Positions 62,123 through 64,000 of a stretch of 64,000 nucleotides of DNA are shown in pieces. The stretch covers positions 23,621,328 to 23,685,327 of the forward strand of contig OZ024728.1 of assembly GCA_964016875.1 (NCBI GenBank), in the 5' to 3' direction. The position numbers and the translations under genes are program-made. Under the pieces are notes generated by a model. That model was not told the origin of the DNA, did no database searches, and saw only the letters and a list, made by a program, of their open reading frames with translations. The number at the start of each line of letters is the position of its first letter. Positions within the stretch are counted from its first letter, which is position 1. The stretch is from Fallopia convolvulus (taxonomy: Eukaryota; Streptophyta; Magnoliopsida; Caryophyllales; Polygonaceae).

Positions 62123-63802
62123 TCAATTCGGCCCTTGAGCCGAAAAGCTCTCCGCCATTGTGGAATCGTCATCGAACGCCTCATTGTTTGTGCCTCTATT
62201 GAACTGATCGATATTATTCATATCAGGGTCAAGTTGATGCATATGAACATTGCTTGTTCCTGTATTAGGGGTAGTTTCCGGACCCGGATCAATCTCCAAG
62301 TTATTGTTGGGTATCACTGCACAGCCATGATTCAGGTGGATATTGCTATGGGTATCTGGTTCATTCCGTTGCCTCTTTTTAGGCCCATCATTTACTATAC
62401 CCACCTCTCTGTTGGGCCCTGCTGAAATATTCTCTTTGGGCGTGAACACACCTATTTTCCTTCCTAGTTTGGGCTTTCTTTTTTCAACTTGGGCCTTTTC
62501 CATTGCTGGCCCATCATTCTGACCCATTGTGAATTGACTGTTATTAATTAAATCCTTTTGGTCAACAGTAGAGACAAACTGTTGAGTAGCGCGAGATCCT
62601 TTCTGCCCGATTCTTTTATCCATATCTTTTTCTTCCAAGATACTTGCCGCTATTTTCTCACAATCAACATCCCCACCTCTATGTAAATTAGCCTTTTTAA
62701 ACCCGTTATCTTTCCTTGAAACTTTAACAATGGACTCAGCCGCCTCATTCCTCTCAGCATCTTTTTGGATAGTTTCCCCATCCGAGATAACCAACGCTCC
62801 AAATCGATTTGTCGGGGGAAAGAGTTGCCTAGAATCTGGGACAAGTTTATCTTTTCCTTTTCCAATGGATCCTGTAATTATCCTCTGATCTGTTTTCTTG
62901 TTCTGATCGTTCCCCGGAATTTTCTGTGAATTTTCCGGTTTGGGGTTTGATTTCGCCGGTCTAGTCCTCCTTGCAACCGTCATCCATTCGCCATATAGAC
63001 CTCGACCGTTGCCCACATCAACGAACTTTTCAGTTTGATTGTCAAGCGTCTTCTCGTGAGTCATCGAAGTACTAGCATGATCAGGATTCACATTTGGCGA
63101 TGACTCCATAGCTGGTCGGAAAGGGCAACTATTTTTGATATGGCCAAACTTGCCACATCCGAAGCAAATCGTCGGAAGGCCTTCATATTCAATCAGATAA
63201 CATTCATTATTAATGGTTATCGAACCCTTTAGAGAACGTTCCAGATCGAATTCCACACAAATTCTAGCAAATCTTCCTCTATTCATATATAACGTCTTTG
63301 GATCGACTCGTATTGGGCGACCGACCCCAACTGCCACCTGCATCAAGATCTTCTCTTCATATAAAGTAGTCACTTTCGTTAGCGAATCTCACTAGAAAAC
63401 AACCATGTTCCAAATCGAGAATTTGAAACGAGCCTCCGTTCTCCACATGTCTCTTATTTTCTTTTCCATCACGTTGAAAGCAATCGGGGCCCCAAGCAAC
63501 TTGACAACAACTGACCAATTCCAAACTGAAGCAAGTGCCTCCATAACTTCCTCATCGATGATGACTGTCGGATCACCATTCTCTCCGTCGGGGAAAGTAA
63601 CTTGAACTTTTCCGTTGAGGAAATCATCGTTAAGGATTGTTTTCCTCTGGAATGCACTACCTATAGCGACATCCTTCCACGAGACTTTCCGGTCGGGTGG
63701 ATCGCCTGGTGGTCTATCACCCCCTGCCTTGTCAATCTGCATTCCATTGTTCACCGGATCTTGATTTTTCGGTGCGAACACCGGATTTGAAACAACGTTC
63801 AT
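62123..63802 (-). pseudogene. LINE ORF1 (DUF4283 and zinc-knuckle gag-like protein), broken
   Basis: Starts at ATG 63802-63800 (MNVVSNPVFAPKN). The N-terminal DUF4283-type RNA-binding domain runs to WNMVVF, where two adjacent stop codons appear (63394-63389). A neighbouring frame continues LVRFANESDYF and then stops. The frame resumes with YEEKILMQVAVGVGRPIRVD, so a stretch of the DUF4283 domain (the GPW...HYL...V part known in the family) is deleted at about 63375. Next come ICFGCGKFGHIKNSC, a CCHC zinc knuckle, and a long disordered C-terminal tail to TGA/TAA at 62123. By family knowledge the protein binds LINE RNA in the ribonucleoprotein particle. Confidence 0.88.
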
Positions 63803-63890
63803 AGGCTTTTGGGTTTTCCAAAGAGAGCGTTTTGAGAGCACTATTTTAAAATGGAAATAGTCCTAGTATAGGAAGATTCTGTTGCAGATG

Positions 63891-64000
63891 TAATAGTCCT
63901 AGTATGTTGTCCAAACTGAACCAAACTGCTATACTGTCCAGCAAAGAACAGTCTAGGTGTAAAATAGATATAAAAAAGAATGCCCTTAGAATTGAAAATG
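63891..64000. other. Flank beyond the LINE
   Basis: Continuation of the low-copy-looking sequence of 52521-53545. AATAGTCCTAGTAT (63892-63905) repeats 14 bases found inside the LINE 5' end at 63856-63869. No gene was seen. Confidence 0.5.

Larger units (their letters stand above)
53546..63890 (-). mobile_element. Full-length L1-type LINE with 15-bp target duplication, split by a gypsy element
   Basis: The LINE occupies 53561-63875. It is flanked by the same 15 bp, ATTCTGTTGCAGATG (53546-53560 and 63876-63890), and has a short A run at its 3' end on the minus strand (complement of 53561-53568). Removing the gypsy insertion (56653-60971 plus one target copy) leaves about 6.0 kb, the usual size of a full plant L1 element. 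Order on the minus strand: short 5' leader, ORF1 with zinc knuckle, ORF2 with endonuclease, reverse transcriptase, zf-RVT and RNase H domains. Both ORFs are broken. Confidence 0.95.

Overview
The window is nuclear DNA of a flowering plant, probably a eudicot. Evidence: spliced papain-type protease genes with the usual plant intron position, an ATL-type RING-H2 gene, and plant-type copia, gypsy, LINE, hAT and Helitron elements in AT-rich DNA. Only three genes look intact, all on the minus strand. Two are two-exon papain-family cysteine proteases (2605-4277, 359 aa; 36213-38424, 348 aa) and one is an intronless RING-H2 protein (39147-39590). The two proteases are paralogues that now lie about 32 kb apart, mostly because of one transposon array.

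Region 1, 1-5171: a diverged LTR fragment (1-637), an AT-rich spacer and protease gene 1. Region 2, 5172-26707: the most striking feature. It is a 21,526-bp head-to-tail array of a non-autonomous LTR retrotransposon on the minus strand: six 3,056-bp LTRs alternating with five 638-bp internal regions, giving an exact 3,694-bp period. The internal regions hold only a Met-tRNA primer-binding site and a polypurine tract as recognisable signals. The whole array lies between one pair of 5-bp target duplications (TTATT), so it entered as one insertion and then multiplied, or entered already multimeric. I see only three variable sites among the copies.

Region 3, 26708-36200: AT-rich intergenic DNA packed with small elements. 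These are an inverted-repeat unit, a probable 2.4-kb Helitron (30463-32828), an 823-bp fold-back unit (32869-33691), a 425-bp hAT-type element with an 8-bp target duplication (34100-34524) inside a minisatellite, and more Helitron-like ends. Region 4, 36200-39600: protease gene 2 and the RING-H2 gene.

Region 5, 39750-45960: decayed pieces, namely a copia gag fragment, an LTR-like piece with a tRNA-Met-like primer site, a Harbinger-associated SANT/Myb-like pseudogene (42629-43205), hAT-like GC-rich repeats and a RING-H2 pseudogene (45707-45949). Region 6, 45963-about 52520: the 3' part of a copia element on the minus strand (LTR, polypurine tract, a broken env-position ORF, RNase H), split by a 1,526-bp solo LTR with its own 5-bp target duplication.

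Region 7, 53546-63890: a full-length L1-type LINE on the minus strand (about 6 kb after removing its insertion) with a 15-bp target duplication. It is interrupted by a deleted gypsy element (56653-60971) with a 5-bp target duplication. The LINE is decayed mainly by stop codons that look like C-to-T changes. The window is thus a gene-poor, nested-transposon landscape around a small protease/RING gene set, and the near-identical LTR array looks like its youngest event.
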